This document shows positions 47,837 through 60,037 of a stretch of DNA of 64,000 nucleotides, in pieces (positions within the stretch are counted from its first letter, which is position 1; every line of letters begins with the position of its first letter). Under the pieces are notes generated by a model. That model worked only from the letters and a program-made list of their open reading frames with translations, did not search any database and was not told where the DNA came from. The stretch covers positions 3,648,501 through 3,712,500 of the forward strand of contig NZ_CP022522.1 in assembly GCF_002850255.1 (NCBI RefSeq). The letters run 5' to 3'. The position numbers and the translations under genes are program-made. The stretch comes from Pseudoalteromonas sp. NC201. GTDB lineage: Bacteria; Pseudomonadota; Gammaproteobacteria; Enterobacterales; Alteromonadaceae.

Positions 47837-48000
47837 CAAAAAATAAATCATGTCAATTTACACGCTTAACTTCACTAACTAAAAGCCAAATTAACATGGT
47901 ATCTGGTGGTACCCTTGGAGGTAAGACAAAGGATCCTAGAGGAGAAGAAGCTTCAGCGAGCGCAACGGCTAATAGGCCATTACTTGTGGAGAATAAATGA
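47824..48000 (+). CDS. Double-glycine leader peptide (bacteriocin/microcin-like precursor)
   Basis: 58 residues, below usual annotation length, with a strong AAAGGA eight bases before the ATG. The leader ends LTSLTKSQINMVSGG (Gly 28-29), fitting the double-Gly leaders cut by peptidase-containing ABC exporters. The predicted mature peptide is 29 residues, TLGGKTKDPRGEEASASA... to ENK, hydrophilic, without Cys and near neutral, so it is not a classic pore-forming bacteriocin; a signal or a modified peptide is possible. Its stop overlaps the next gene's start (ATGA), so the two are translated together. No exporter is in the window. Confidence 0.72.
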   Translation: MRFLTKNKSCQFTRLTSLTKSQINMVSGGTLGGKTKDPRGEEASASATANRPLLVENK

Positions 48001-48653
48001 AAAACTCTTGGTACTTTTGCATATTGGCTATATTAATGACAGTTGCATTTTCAGCTCTTCATTATTTTACAGATTTTGCCTATATGATTCATATAATGGT
48101 TTTACTAGTTGTCGTGACCTTTGTGTCACGCCGACTAGTAAACTTACAACATATAAGCGTGGTACTCTTATTTATTACTGTTATCGAGTACGCTTTTGTT
48201 CGCTATATATTCGAATTAAGCGCTTCAGGTTTACCTCCATATAAAACAAACGCCTTCATCTTTGGTGCTCACTTTTTACTGGACTTAATAATTTTTCTCT
48301 TGCTCAAACATAGAGTTTTATGGTCATTGCGCTTTATGCGTCTCACTAATCCAAATAACTGGCGTAGCATTTATATGACCTATGCAGACCCAATTCTATA
48401 CGGTATTTTCTTTGCATTTATATTGGTTGATTTGGCAGCCTTTGGTGAAAATCTAATTCGCAATATGGATCTCTTTTTTGGTGTGTCCGAAGAAGCCTCT
48501 AAGCCCTATTGGAGTTGGGGCTGGGTATATAAAAACTACGAAATCCTGAAATCAATTTTATCAGCTCTAGTATTGACGACCATACTGGCCACTAGCTTTG
48601 TGGAACGACAGCGCCCTGATACGCCAGATGAGGAATTAGAAAGCGAATCTTAG
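47997..48653 (+). CDS. Six-helix membrane protein, coupled to the leader peptide gene
   Basis: 218 residues with about six membrane helices (~5-22, 26-44, 53-73, 84-104, 128-148, 183-201). The loop between helices 5 and 6 has FGVSEEASKPYWSWGWVYKNYE, and the C-terminus is acidic (DTPDEELESES). No family recognised; no CAAX-protease or ABC-transporter motifs are visible. Coupled by ATGA to the double-Gly peptide gene, which suggests an immunity or processing partner, though a general membrane protein is also possible. Confidence 0.75.
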   Translation: MKNSWYFCILAILMTVAFSALHYFTDFAYMIHIMVLLVVVTFVSRRLVNLQHISVVLLFITVIEYAFVRYIFELSASGLPPYKTNAFIFGAHFLLDLIIFLLLKHRVLWSLRFMRLTNPNNWRSIYMTYADPILYGIFFAFILVDLAAFGENLIRNMDLFFGVSEEASKPYWSWGWVYKNYEILKSILSALVLTTILATSFVERQRPDTPDEELESES

Positions 48654-48737
48654 TGATTTTATAACTGTCACTTTATAAGCGGGCACAGTCGTGTTCTATG
48701 CGCTTATATGATGACTTAACAAGGAATCTCAGACATT

Positions 48738-48763
48738 AAAAAAGGCGCTTGCGCGCCTTTTTT
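48738..48763. terminator. Bidirectional terminator between the membrane protein gene and speD
   Basis: AAAAAAGGCGC, loop of four, GCGCCTTTTTT: T-run on both sides, serving the rightward gene ending at 48653 and leftward speD ending at 48785. Confidence 0.93.
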
Positions 48764-48784
48764 AATTCCTCAATTTACCGCTGA

Positions 48785-49594
48785 TTATTCAGTTTCTGGT
48801 AAATTGCGACCGTAGAACACTTCCTGAATTTCACGATTCAGCTTAAGACGAATTTCTTCCTCTTCGTCTGCGTCTAAATCATCAGTACTAATTCCAAATA
48901 GATATGCATTTAGGTCTGTTTCCTTAAGCATCATCTTAGTGTGGAATAGGTTCTCTTGATACACGTTTACGTCTACCATGTGGTATGCGTCTTTAGTATC
49001 TTCCGTCATGTAATTCTGGATCGAGTGAATTGCGTGGTCGATATAGTGTTTAACACCATTAACGTCACGAGTAAATCCACGAACACGATAATCAATCGTC
49101 ACCACATCTGACTCTAAAGAGTGAATTAAGAAGTTAAGCGCTTTAAGTGGCGAAATAATGCCACACGTTGAAACTTCGATATCTGCTCTAAAAGTACAGA
49201 TGCCATCATGTGGGTGCGCTTCAGGATAAGTATGAACACAGATGTGACTCTTATCCAAATGTGCAACCACTGAATCAGGTAATGGTCCTGGTGCTTCATT
49301 ACTATCAAAAGTCTGCTGTTCAACAGGCTCTTCTGATACTAAGATCGTCACACTCGCCCCTTGTGGTTCATAATCTTGACGCGCGATATTCAGTACGTTT
49401 GCACCGATAATATCCGTTACGTCTTTTAGAATATCCGTCAAACGATCAGCACTATACTGCTCATCGATATATTCTAGATATTCTTTACGTTGCTGCTCGG
49501 TCTTGGCGTAGCAAATATCGTAAATGCTAAAGCTTAAACTCTTAGTTAAGTTGTTAAAGCCATGGAGTTTAATTTTATCAAAGGGCTTGTTCAC
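48785..49594 (-). CDS. speD: S-adenosylmethionine decarboxylase proenzyme (E. coli type)
   Basis: 269 residues, class I (E. coli-type) SpeD. The cut site and pyruvoyl Ser lie in [17 protein letters not shown] (Lys-Ser); [18 protein letters not shown] holds the catalytic Cys. Gives decarboxylated SAM for spermidine synthesis. Stands alone here; SpeE not in window. Confidence 0.95.
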   Translation of the reverse strand: MNKPFDKIKLHGFNNLTKSLSFSIYDICYAKTEQQRKEYLEYIDEQYSADRLTDILKDVTDIIGANVLNIARQDYEPQGASVTILVSEEPVEQQTFDSNEAPGPLPDSVVAHLDKSHICVHTYPEAHPHDGICTFRADIEVSTCGIISPLKALNFLIHSLESDVVTIDYRVRGFTRDVNGVKHYIDHAIHSIQNYMTEDTKDAYHMVDVNVYQENLFHTKMMLKETDLNAYLFGISTDDLDADEEEEIRLKLNREIQEVFYGRNLPETE

Positions 49595-49679
49595 GATAGA
49601 CCCACCTTAATACAAAAAATCTGCGCTGCAGAAACAAAAGTTCGCGGATTTTATACGAAAATAGCGCTATGAAAAAGCG

Positions 49680-50093
49680 TTATTTTTCGTCAATTTCAAC
49701 CACTTCATGGCTATGCGTAATTTCTACTGCTTTTTCAAGCATTAATGCCACTGAACAATACTTTTCAGCGGATAAACTTACGGCTCTTTCTAGGTGTTTT
49801 TCAGAGACATTACGCCCTTTCACCACAAAGTGTAAATTGATCTTGGTAAAAACCCGAGGTGCGCTTTCTGCGCGCTCTGCGGTTAATTTTACTTCCACGT
49901 CGGTCACATCCTGACGCGCCTTTTGTAGAATGCTGACTACATCGACTGACGAACAACATCCCGCTGACATTAATACCATCTCCATTGGACTTGGCGCAGC
50001 ACTGTCTGAACCGGCATCAAATACCACATTATGTCCCGACGCAGAGCGACCGATAAAGGTATCTCCTTCAACCCATTTTACGCTAGCTAACAT
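49680..50093 (-). CDS. OsmC/Ohr-family protein
   Basis: 137 residues. SAGCCSSVDVVSIL near residue 44-58 has two adjacent Cys instead of one; PSPMEMVLMSAGCCSSVDVV is the OsmC mark and FVVKGRNV follows. Many members reduce organic peroxides with two cysteines; only the one Cys cluster at 46-47 is visible, so activity is unsure and it may be a YhfA-type relative. Next to a hairpin at 50115-50134. Confidence 0.85.
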   Translation of the reverse strand: MLASVKWVEGDTFIGRSASGHNVVFDAGSDSAAPSPMEMVLMSAGCCSSVDVVSILQKARQDVTDVEVKLTAERAESAPRVFTKINLHFVVKGRNVSEKHLERAVSLSAEKYCSVALMLEKAVEITHSHEVVEIDEK

Positions 50094-50114
50094 AGTTATC
50101 CTCTATAAAGCATA

Positions 50115-50134
50115 ACACCGCCAAATGGCGGTGT
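50115..50134 (-). terminator. Hairpin between the DUF3802-type gene and the OsmC gene
   Basis: ACACCGCCA, two-base loop, TGGCGGTGT. Strong stem but only a broken T-run leftward; it may end the upstream gene or attenuate into the OsmC gene. Confidence 0.5.
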
Positions 50135-50196
50135 ATCTTAAACCTAGAATTGCCTCTAAGTGTGTTTTCTACACTGTCGATAGTGATTGTGCCAAG

Positions 50197-50532
50197 CTAT
50201 ACAGCAGAATCAAACAGGTTTTTGACCAAACCTGCGAATTCTTCGATAAACTCTTTTTGTTCTACGGTGACACGTCTATCAACAACACTTGATAGCACTT
50301 CTTGTAAGTCGTACACAATGCCATCTACCTCACGCACGATCATGCTGCGCTGCTCTGTAGATAACTCAGTGTGCTGCTCGCATATACGGATAACGTTTTC
50401 AGCGATCACATCTTCGATTAATTCCATGACTGTTGGAGCCCCTGGTTCAACCGTCCCAGACTTCTCAAACAAGGCTAAGTTTTGCGTCAAATACATGACT
50501 AAATCATCGTACCCTTGTTTATCTAAAACCAT
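50197..50532 (-). CDS. DUF3802-type protein of unknown function
   Basis: 111 residues from the ATG at 50532; an alternative TTG six bases after AGGAG (near 50556) would add eight residues. Helical; marks recalled for this family are YLTQNLALFEKSG, VIAENVIRICEQH and EEFAGLVKNLFD. Found in Shewanella and relatives, function unknown. Confidence 0.7.
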   Translation of the reverse strand: MVLDKQGYDDLVMYLTQNLALFEKSGTVEPGAPTVMELIEDVIAENVIRICEQHTELSTEQRSMIVREVDGIVYDLQEVLSSVVDRRVTVEQKEFIEEFAGLVKNLFDSAV

Positions 50533-50623
50533 ACTTTGCTCACCCGAACCTATCAAAGACATCTCCTATTGATTTAAGCAGAAAGTTTTTTCGATTGCTA
50601 CTTTTGTAGTCAACTAGACACAA

Positions 50624-50645
50624 AAAAGCAGCCGAAGCTGCTTTT
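50624..50645 (-). terminator. Terminator of the ast operon
   Basis: AAAAGCAGC, loop CGAA, GCTGCTTTT, followed leftward by more T; it lies 40 bp beyond the astD stop. Confidence 0.93.
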
Positions 50646-50684
50646 CTAATCAATTTTTATTGAGTAAACCTCAATATTGGCATT

Positions 50685-52172
<1,488 letters not shown>

Positions 52173-53186
52173 TTAAATCTTTACTAGGCTTACTTGATCG
52201 CCTTCTTCAACTTTTAGCGCCGCGGCAACATGTGGAGCAAGCGTAACTTCATTGCCATCAGTCAGGGCTAACTCAATTACTGTCGCGCGATAATCAACAA
52301 GTTTACCATTTGCGACCATAACAGGGAATCCACCGTTGCTTTCGCCTATTTTCACAGTACGAGTTTCACTATTGCGAACCGTGCGGATGTTCCCCACTTT
52401 TGCTTCTACCGTTGGACCCGCGTCGAAGATATCAACATAACCATTAAATGTGAAACCTTCGCTTTTTAGTAGCTCAATCGCAGGACGCGTATTGTCATGA
52501 ACTTCACCAATCACCGCTTGTGCTTCTTTACTAAGCAGGTTCACGTAGATTGGGTACTTTGGCATTAATTCAGCAATAAAGACCTTTTGGCCGATACCCG
52601 TTAGATAATCCGCTGTCGGGAAATCCATCGAGAAGAAATGCTCTTCAAGCCATTGCCAGAACGGGCTTTCGCCTTGCTCGTTAGAAACACCACGCATTTC
52701 CGCGATAACGGTTTCAGCAAAACGAGCACGATGTTGGTTAATAAACATAAAGCGAGAGCGAGATAGCAGTTTGCCGTTTGCGCCTTTGCGATAGCCATCT
52801 TTTAAAAACAGGGTGCATAATTCCGTCGCGCCAGTGTAGTCATTACATAGCGTTAAAATATCCACTGCTTTATAAACATCGAGTGTGCGTGAAGAGTGGA
52901 TCACTTTGCTTAGGTGATAATGATAAAACGCATCATCTAAACCAACCGCAGCTTCGATACCACTGGTACCAACCACCTCGCCTGTTTCAGTATCTTCTAA
53001 TACAAATAAATAGCCTTCATCAAAAGGCTTGTCAGCTTGCTTGCCAAAGGAAGCAACTGAGCGTGCAATCTTCTTCTGTAATAGCTCTTCGTTAACAGGC
53101 AAAGAGGTAAAACCGTGGCCTGATTCGTGAGCAATGTTTAAAAGCGCTGGATAATCGCTTTCTTGGATTGGGCGAAGGATCATCAT
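52173..53186 (-). CDS. astA: Arginine N-succinyltransferase
   Basis: 337 residues, starting MMILRPIQESDYPALL as E. coli AstA does. First step of the pathway: succinyl-CoA plus arginine. FWQWLEEHFFSMDFPTADYLTG and AELMPKYPIYVNLL are typical. Separated from astD by 15 bp. Confidence 0.95.
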   Translation of the reverse strand: MMILRPIQESDYPALLNIAHESGHGFTSLPVNEELLQKKIARSVASFGKQADKPFDEGYLFVLEDTETGEVVGTSGIEAAVGLDDAFYHYHLSKVIHSSRTLDVYKAVDILTLCNDYTGATELCTLFLKDGYRKGANGKLLSRSRFMFINQHRARFAETVIAEMRGVSNEQGESPFWQWLEEHFFSMDFPTADYLTGIGQKVFIAELMPKYPIYVNLLSKEAQAVIGEVHDNTRPAIELLKSEGFTFNGYVDIFDAGPTVEAKVGNIRTVRNSETRTVKIGESNGGFPVMVANGKLVDYRATVIELALTDGNEVTLAPHVAAALKVEEGDQVSLVKI

Positions 53187-53220
53187 GAGCCCGCTTACTC
53201 CTCAAAAATGTGGATAACAA

Positions 53221-53245
53221 CAAGGCCACCAAAAGGTGACCTTGC
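53221..53245 (-). other. Intercistronic hairpin between astC and astA
   Basis: CAAGG-C-CACC, loop AAAA, GGTG-A-CCTTG with one mismatch, 9 bases after the astC stop. No real T-run; it could set the ratio between the two messages. Confidence 0.45.
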
Positions 53246-53253
53246 AACCAGTA

Positions 53254-54822
<1,569 letters not shown>

Positions 54823-55998
54823 TTACAAAATCGTCAACTGCAGGTTATGGAACGCACATTTTGCCAATTGCTGACGCATTTCCTCGGTAAGTTCTAAATG
54901 ATTGAGCAAAATCTCGGCTTCGTCGTCTTCAATTAACTGGCTATCTTTTAAAACAAGCAGTTGTGCGTAGCCATAGGCTTTTTGCATCACTTGTGTCAGT
55001 GGTAATGGGTCGGCAATGTTTTTATGCGCATTTGGTAGATAAGTTTGCGCATACTCTTCCATGACGGCATTAAAGGGTAAATAACGTAACTCCATTTTTT
55101 CAATTAGCTTACGTGAAATCTCTGCTGAATGTTCTATCAACAAGTTACGTAAAAATAACGGATCAGGAGATAACTCCATTAATGCGGTGTGTAGGTCTTT
55201 TTGCTTTTTGTCTCGTGCTATTTGCACCTTGGCTTGCCACACCTTTTCAAAGGTGCGTAAATAAAGACGGATCAAGGCCACTTTCCCAAGCTCTAGTAAC
55301 ATGCCTAAAGTAAACGCATGCTGTTCTTTTACCCCAAAAAATGGTGCCAGCTCTTTTGCCGCAATGGCCGTGCTCATGCTCAGCTCGCGTAATTTACGCT
55401 TCATTAAGCCAAATGGTTCTGTAGCATGCGGCATCCAGTGTCTTACCGCCATTGTCGGGATCACCATTTGCAAGTTCTCAAGGCCTAAATACCTTAATGC
55501 TAATGCCGGCGTGTCGACCTTAATGGACGTGCCTTTACTGTTTTTTTTGCGATACTGTGGCAAGTTGACTAGCGAAACCAGCTCACGACCCAACCAACTT
55601 AAGTCATTAACCAAAGGTTCTAAACGCCCAACTGAAGCTGAGCGCACGGCAAGAATGTCTAAAATTGCAGGAACGGAGTCTTGAATGCCAATGACTTCAT
55701 GATAGATATTATCAAGGTCATGCAGTTGCTTTGTAATGGCTTCTTCGATAACGGAATGTAGATGCTTACTCGCTTTGGCAATATATTTGTGATGGCTTGT
55801 GCTGCTTTCTTGGCGTTTTGCAGCCGCTGCAATTTCCACCTCTAGCATAGTGCGCTGTGCGATATTCTCCCCATAGCTAATATCAAATGTATGGATATAG
55901 CCTATTTGCTTTTGCGCAAAGTTGAGGCTGATAAGAAGGTCATGGGCACGCTCGGATAGCGCTTGTGCCATTCTAATTTGCTTATTTTCTTGCGTCAT
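54823..55998 (-). CDS. HDOD-domain protein
   Basis: 391 residues. Central HDOD domain (~100-330): PAILDILAVRSASVGRLEPLVNDLSWLGRELVSLVNLPQYRK is the opening, and FTLGMLLELGKVALI resembles the HD-GYP-like core but lacks the HD pair. No receiver or other output domain. HDOD proteins often act in signalling; partner unknown. Monocistronic. Confidence 0.82.
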   Translation of the reverse strand: MTQENKQIRMAQALSERAHDLLISLNFAQKQIGYIHTFDISYGENIAQRTMLEVEIAAAAKRQESSTSHHKYIAKASKHLHSVIEEAITKQLHDLDNIYHEVIGIQDSVPAILDILAVRSASVGRLEPLVNDLSWLGRELVSLVNLPQYRKKNSKGTSIKVDTPALALRYLGLENLQMVIPTMAVRHWMPHATEPFGLMKRKLRELSMSTAIAAKELAPFFGVKEQHAFTLGMLLELGKVALIRLYLRTFEKVWQAKVQIARDKKQKDLHTALMELSPDPLFLRNLLIEHSAEISRKLIEKMELRYLPFNAVMEEYAQTYLPNAHKNIADPLPLTQVMQKAYGYAQLLVLKDSQLIEDDEAEILLNHLELTEEMRQQLAKCAFHNLQLTIL

Positions 55999-56211
55999 GC
56001 ATGCTACTTATCTAAAGGAAAAACACTGAGTTAAGCACTCAACAGAATCGTCTTACTGATTAACATTATACCAGTAAAAGCAATATTATGATTTGATATT
56101 GCGCACAATAGAATCAAAAAGTTACGTATCAAAAACTAGTCTAACCAACAAAAACGCAGCGAATATGGATGTATAACACCTAGGCGAAATCCTGTTGGTT
56201 TTGTTTAAACT

Positions 56212-56793
56212 TTAGAAGCGTTTTATAAAGTTATCAAGTAATGCTAAGCCGTGTTCAGTGAGGATAGCTTCTGGGTGAAATTGCACACCTTCAAGTGCTC
56301 TATCGGATGCCAAGAGCCCCATAATTTCATCACGTTCACCTTCTTGCGTCTGTGTCCAAGCCGTTACGGCTAGAGATTTTGGTAAGCTACTTTGCTCAAC
56401 AACCAAAGAGTGGTAGCGGCATACTTCGTATGGTGATGGCAGACCTTGAAATACACCCATATTGTTATGGTGCACTTGCGACGTTTTACCATGCATCACT
56501 TGTTTTGCTCGAATGATTTTACCACCTAAAGCTTGTGCAATAGTTTGATGACCAAGGCAAATGCCAAGAATAGGGATTTGTCCCTGTAGACGTTTTACGA
56601 CTTCAAGCGAGATCCCCGCTTCATCAGGACTGCAAGGGCCAGGAGATAGCACAACATATTTGGGATTAAGCTGCTTGATTTGTGAGGCGCTGATTTCATC
56701 ATTCCGCTTTACCAGCACATCCACGTCTAAGCGCTGAAAATACTGCACTAGGTTGTAAGTAAAGGAATCATAGTTATCAATCATCAACAGCAT
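56212..56793 (-). CDS. pabA: Glutamine amidotransferase, PabA/TrpG family
   Basis: 193 residues. Type 1 glutamine amidotransferase: GICLGHQTIAQALGG holds the nucleophile Cys; VQFHPEAILTEHG has His and Glu of the triad; LMIDNYDSFTYNLVQYF is the N-terminal mark. Makes ammonia for chorismate to aminodeoxychorismate (PabB partner) or anthranilate; one enzyme may serve both. No partner subunit nearby. Start set at 56793; the site is poor. Confidence 0.88.
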   Translation of the reverse strand: MLLMIDNYDSFTYNLVQYFQRLDVDVLVKRNDEISASQIKQLNPKYVVLSPGPCSPDEAGISLEVVKRLQGQIPILGICLGHQTIAQALGGKIIRAKQVMHGKTSQVHHNNMGVFQGLPSPYEVCRYHSLVVEQSSLPKSLAVTAWTQTQEGERDEIMGLLASDRALEGVQFHPEAILTEHGLALLDNFIKRF

Positions 56794-56942
56794 GTAGGTA
56801 CCACTAAAAGAACCAAGCAGCCTACTCGCCACTAGGGTAAAGATGTTCGTTATAAGTCTATTTTATCACGAACTCAACAGGAGGGTTTTCTTATATCTAG
56901 TATCTGCTTTAAACCAAGGGGCAATAGGCCCTTGTAATACAA

Positions 56943-56966
56943 AAAGACACCATAAATGGTGTCTTT
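56943..56966 (-). terminator. Terminator after trpS
   Basis: AAAGACACCAT and ATGGTGTCTTT with a two-base loop, followed leftward by TTTGT. It ends the aroK-to-trpS direction of transcription, 13 bp past the trpS stop. Confidence 0.9.
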
Positions 56967-56978
56967 CTTTGTGTTTTA

Positions 56979-57983
56979 TTAACCGCGAGGAATAAAACCG
57001 ACGGCGTCATACACAGCTTTAAGCGTTTTTTCGGCACGAATACTTGCTTTTTCCGCACCTTTTTTCATGATTTCGTTCAGCAGAGTTTGATCTTCACGGA
57101 TTTCTTTAAAGCGCGCTTGAATAGGCTCAAGCATATTCACTACCGCATCGGCAGTGTCTTTCTTCAAATGGCCGTACATTTTGTCTTCGTACTCTGGCAC
57201 TAACTCTTCAATTGAGCGTTTAGTTGCAACACTTAGTAGAGTCAGTAAGTTGGATACTCCTGGCTTTTCAACACGATCAAAGTAAATGCGTGCTTGCTCA
57301 TCTGAATCCGTTACCGCTTTTTTCAGCTTTTTCTCTATCTTCTTCGGTTCGTCCAACAGCATCACAAAACCATTTGGGTTTTCGTCTGATTTTGACATCT
57401 TCTTGCTCGGGTCTTGCAAACTCATAACACGAGCGCCAAACTCTGGAATATAAGGTTCTGGGATCTTAAAGACATCGCCGTACAAGTTGTTAAAGCGCGT
57501 TGCGATATCGCGGGTCAACTCAAGGTGTTGCTTTTGGTCTTCACCAACCGGTACTTGATCCGCTTGATACAATAAAATATCCGCAGCTTGCAATACTGGA
57601 TAGGCGAATAAGCCAACATTTACGTTATTGGCGTGCTTTGCTGACTTATCTTTAAACTGCGTCATGCGGTTTAATTCACCCATCTGTGCATAACAGTTCA
57701 GCACCCAACCTAGTTGAGCATGCTCAGGAACCTGTGATTGCACAAAAAGTGACGATTTATCTGGGTCGATGCCGCAAGCAGTATATAGTGCTACGCCGTC
57801 TAATACGCGATCGCGTAGTTGCTGTGGCTCTTGGCGAACCGTAATGGCATGCAAGTCAACCAACATAAAGTAACAATCATGATCGTTTTGTAGTTTAAGC
57901 CACTGGTTAATGGCACCTACGTAATTGCCTATTGTCATACCACCGGTTGGCTGAATACCACTTAATACTACAGGTTTACTCAT
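56979..57983 (-). CDS. trpS: Tryptophan-tRNA ligase
   Basis: 334 residues, class I synthetase. HIGH-like TIGN in [11 protein letters not shown] and KMSKS in [10 protein letters not shown]. Downstream of gph by 25 bp; rpe-gph-trpS matches E. coli. Confidence 0.97.
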   Translation of the reverse strand: MSKPVVLSGIQPTGGMTIGNYVGAINQWLKLQNDHDCYFMLVDLHAITVRQEPQQLRDRVLDGVALYTACGIDPDKSSLFVQSQVPEHAQLGWVLNCYAQMGELNRMTQFKDKSAKHANNVNVGLFAYPVLQAADILLYQADQVPVGEDQKQHLELTRDIATRFNNLYGDVFKIPEPYIPEFGARVMSLQDPSKKMSKSDENPNGFVMLLDEPKKIEKKLKKAVTDSDEQARIYFDRVEKPGVSNLLTLLSVATKRSIEELVPEYEDKMYGHLKKDTADAVVNMLEPIQARFKEIREDQTLLNEIMKKGAEKASIRAEKTLKAVYDAVGFIPRG

Positions 57984-58008
57984 GTCGTTCCTTTATTTCT
58001 TCATTGAA

Positions 58009-58674
58009 TTAACGTTGATTGATAATGGGAATAATATCTAAGAATCCATCACAAAGGTACTGTGGATTGAACTCTTTCAAATCGAATCCTTGATTATACC
58101 CATAATTTAGCGCAATCACAGGTATCTTAGCGCCCTGAGCGGCCAAAATATCGCTTTTAGAATCCCCAACCATGATTAGCTTATCCGCAGATATACCAAG
58201 ACGCTCGGCTGCCAGCAATAGCGGAGCTGGTGACGGCTTTTTGTCAGTGTCATCACCACAGACGATACAATCAAAATGCGAAGTGAGATTTAATTTATCC
58301 AGCAGTTTTAGCGTAAATGCACGATTTTTATTTGTCACGACGGCTTTTGGGACTGTGGCAAATGCAAATAGCCCTGTCTCAACATGCGGATACAAACCCG
58401 CATACTGACCAACTAATTCGTCATAATGCACTTTAAAACGTTCAATGGCGGTGTGCGCTAAACTTTCGGATAAGTCTTCGCTAACTTCATGGCTTCCGCT
58501 TAGGCCTCTTTTTACTAACATATCGATGCCGTTACCTACCCATTCACGCACCAGAGCATGACTAACAATTGGGTGAGCAAGCTCAGACAGCGTTAAATTG
58601 AGCGCCATGTACATATCCTCGACGCTATCAACTAACGTGCCATCGAGGTCAAATAAAATACCCTCAAAACGCAT
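58009..58674 (-). CDS. gph: Phosphoglycolate phosphatase
   Basis: 221 residues, HAD family. DLDGTLVDS at the N-terminus (nucleophile Asp), VVTNKNRAF for motif II, and MVGDSKSDILAA for motif IV. Removes 2-phosphoglycolate from DNA repair. Overlaps rpe by one base. Confidence 0.93.
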   Translation of the reverse strand: MRFEGILFDLDGTLVDSVEDMYMALNLTLSELAHPIVSHALVREWVGNGIDMLVKRGLSGSHEVSEDLSESLAHTAIERFKVHYDELVGQYAGLYPHVETGLFAFATVPKAVVTNKNRAFTLKLLDKLNLTSHFDCIVCGDDTDKKPSPAPLLLAAERLGISADKLIMVGDSKSDILAAQGAKIPVIALNYGYNQGFDLKEFNPQYLCDGFLDIIPIINQR

Positions 58675-59345
58675 TATTTTACCTTTGCTAATTCTTGACG
58701 CATGGCGTCTATTACCGCTTTGTAATCGGGTTGATTAAAGATAGCGGAACCCGCAACAAACATGTCTGCACCGGCCGCTGCAACCTCAGCAATGTTGTCC
58801 ACCTTAATTCCCCCATCCACTTCAAGACGAATATCGCGACCGGAAGCGTCAATCCGTGCTCTCGCTTCTTTTAATTTCTCAAGTGTATGTGGGATAAAAC
58901 TTTGGCCACCAAAGCCCGGGTTTACTGACATCAAGAGGATTTGATCAATTTTATCCATCACATGATCAAGATAATGCAGCGGTGTGCCCGGATTAAATAC
59001 CAAGCCCGCTTTACAACCTGATTCTTTAATCAGCGCAAGGCTTCTGTCTATATGCTCGCTGGCCTCTGGGTGAAATGTAATAATGCTCGCTCCGGCTTTA
59101 GCAAACTCGGGAATTAGACTATCTACAGGCTTTATCATCAAGTGTACGTCGATAGGAGCAGTAATTCCGTAATTTCTTAATGCGTCACAAATCATTGGAC
59201 CAAAAGTTAAATTTGGCACATAGTGATTATCCATTACATCGAAATGAACCACGTCGGCACCTGCTGTCAGTACCTTTTCAACATCTTCGCCTAACCTCGC
59301 AAAATCTGCGGATAGAATGGATGGTGCAATTAAAAAATCAGACAT
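58674..59345 (-). CDS. rpe: Ribulose-phosphate 3-epimerase
   Basis: 223 residues, TIM barrel. [17 protein letters not shown] at the start, [28 protein letters not shown] and EVDGGIK, with catalytic Asp residues. Interconverts ribulose-5-P and xylulose-5-P. Confidence 0.97.
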   Translation of the reverse strand: MSDFLIAPSILSADFARLGEDVEKVLTAGADVVHFDVMDNHYVPNLTFGPMICDALRNYGITAPIDVHLMIKPVDSLIPEFAKAGASIITFHPEASEHIDRSLALIKESGCKAGLVFNPGTPLHYLDHVMDKIDQILLMSVNPGFGGQSFIPHTLEKLKEARARIDASGRDIRLEVDGGIKVDNIAEVAAAGADMFVAGSAIFNQPDYKAVIDAMRQELAKVK

Positions 59346-59482
59346 ACTTTTCCCCTAAACGTAAGACCGCGATACTGTACCGTAAATTGCCCAAAATGTC
59401 TGCGATTTAAGGCGCTTTATGATTGTGCAATAAACGAACATTGTGTATCATTATGTGATATTTAACTTCTGGGGATAGGGTT

Positions 59483-59785
59483 ATGGTTTCTAGATATAAA
59501 GCACGGATTGCTCTGCTTGGGACGGTATTAGCCGTGTCGGCAGGGGTATTTTCTTTCGACAATGATGAAAGTCTTGCCGCAAATTACTCCGCATGCGCTT
59601 GTAGCACTGGCAATTTAAGCAGTCGAATAAATGCAGTGGAATGTCAGCAAGAAGCGCACACCAGTTGGGCTGCGTGGTTGACTGGCGGTAGTTCGAGTGG
59701 CCAATTCCATTATTTGGATTTGCTTGAGTTATTACTTGGCTCTAAAGACAATCAAAGCAGTAGTAAAGTTTCATCTCCTTACTAA
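59483..59785 (+). CDS. Small secreted protein of unknown function
   Basis: 100 residues. Signal-like N-terminus (~1-24), then a short acidic region and three cysteines (ACAC and EC). No family recognised. Lies between divergent rpe and the DUF2970 gene, with which it may be co-transcribed. Confidence 0.65.
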   Translation: MVSRYKARIALLGTVLAVSAGVFSFDNDESLAANYSACACSTGNLSSRINAVECQQEAHTSWAAWLTGGSSSGQFHYLDLLELLLGSKDNQSSSKVSSPY

Positions 59786-59810
59786 TACCAGTTGAGCCAA
59801 TCAACTGGTA
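59786..59810. repeat. Short inverted repeat between the two small genes
   Basis: TACCAGTTGA, GCCAA, TCAACTGGTA: a perfect 10-bp stem. Its arms resemble the TACCAGTTG end of the element at 27023. No T-run. It may be an mRNA-stabilising hairpin or a relic of the same repeat family. Confidence 0.5.
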
Positions 59811-59823
59811 AGAGGTAAACACT

Positions 59824-60018
59824 ATGGCTTCTTCCAATAGTAAATTCGCGTTAATTCAAAGTGTCTGTGCGGCAATGTTTGGTGTGCAGAGCGGTCAAAA
59901 ACAAGCATATGACTTTAACAAAAAGCATTTTTGGCCGTTTGCTTTTGCGGGCATCGTTTTTGTCGCCGCTTTTGTCATTGGCTTAATTTGGTTTGTAAAT
60001 GGTGTAGTTTTGGCTTAG
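59824..60018 (+). CDS. DUF2970 family small membrane protein
   Basis: 64 residues. Soluble N-terminus (ALIQSVCAAMFGVQSGQKQAYDF) then one membrane helix (~37-61). Matches the short DUF2970 proteins. Ends 19 bp from the end of dam, converging. Function unknown. Confidence 0.8.
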   Translation: MASSNSKFALIQSVCAAMFGVQSGQKQAYDFNKKHFWPFAFAGIVFVAAFVIGLIWFVNGVVLA

Positions 60019-60037
60019 TCCTTTATGCCGCTGCAAA

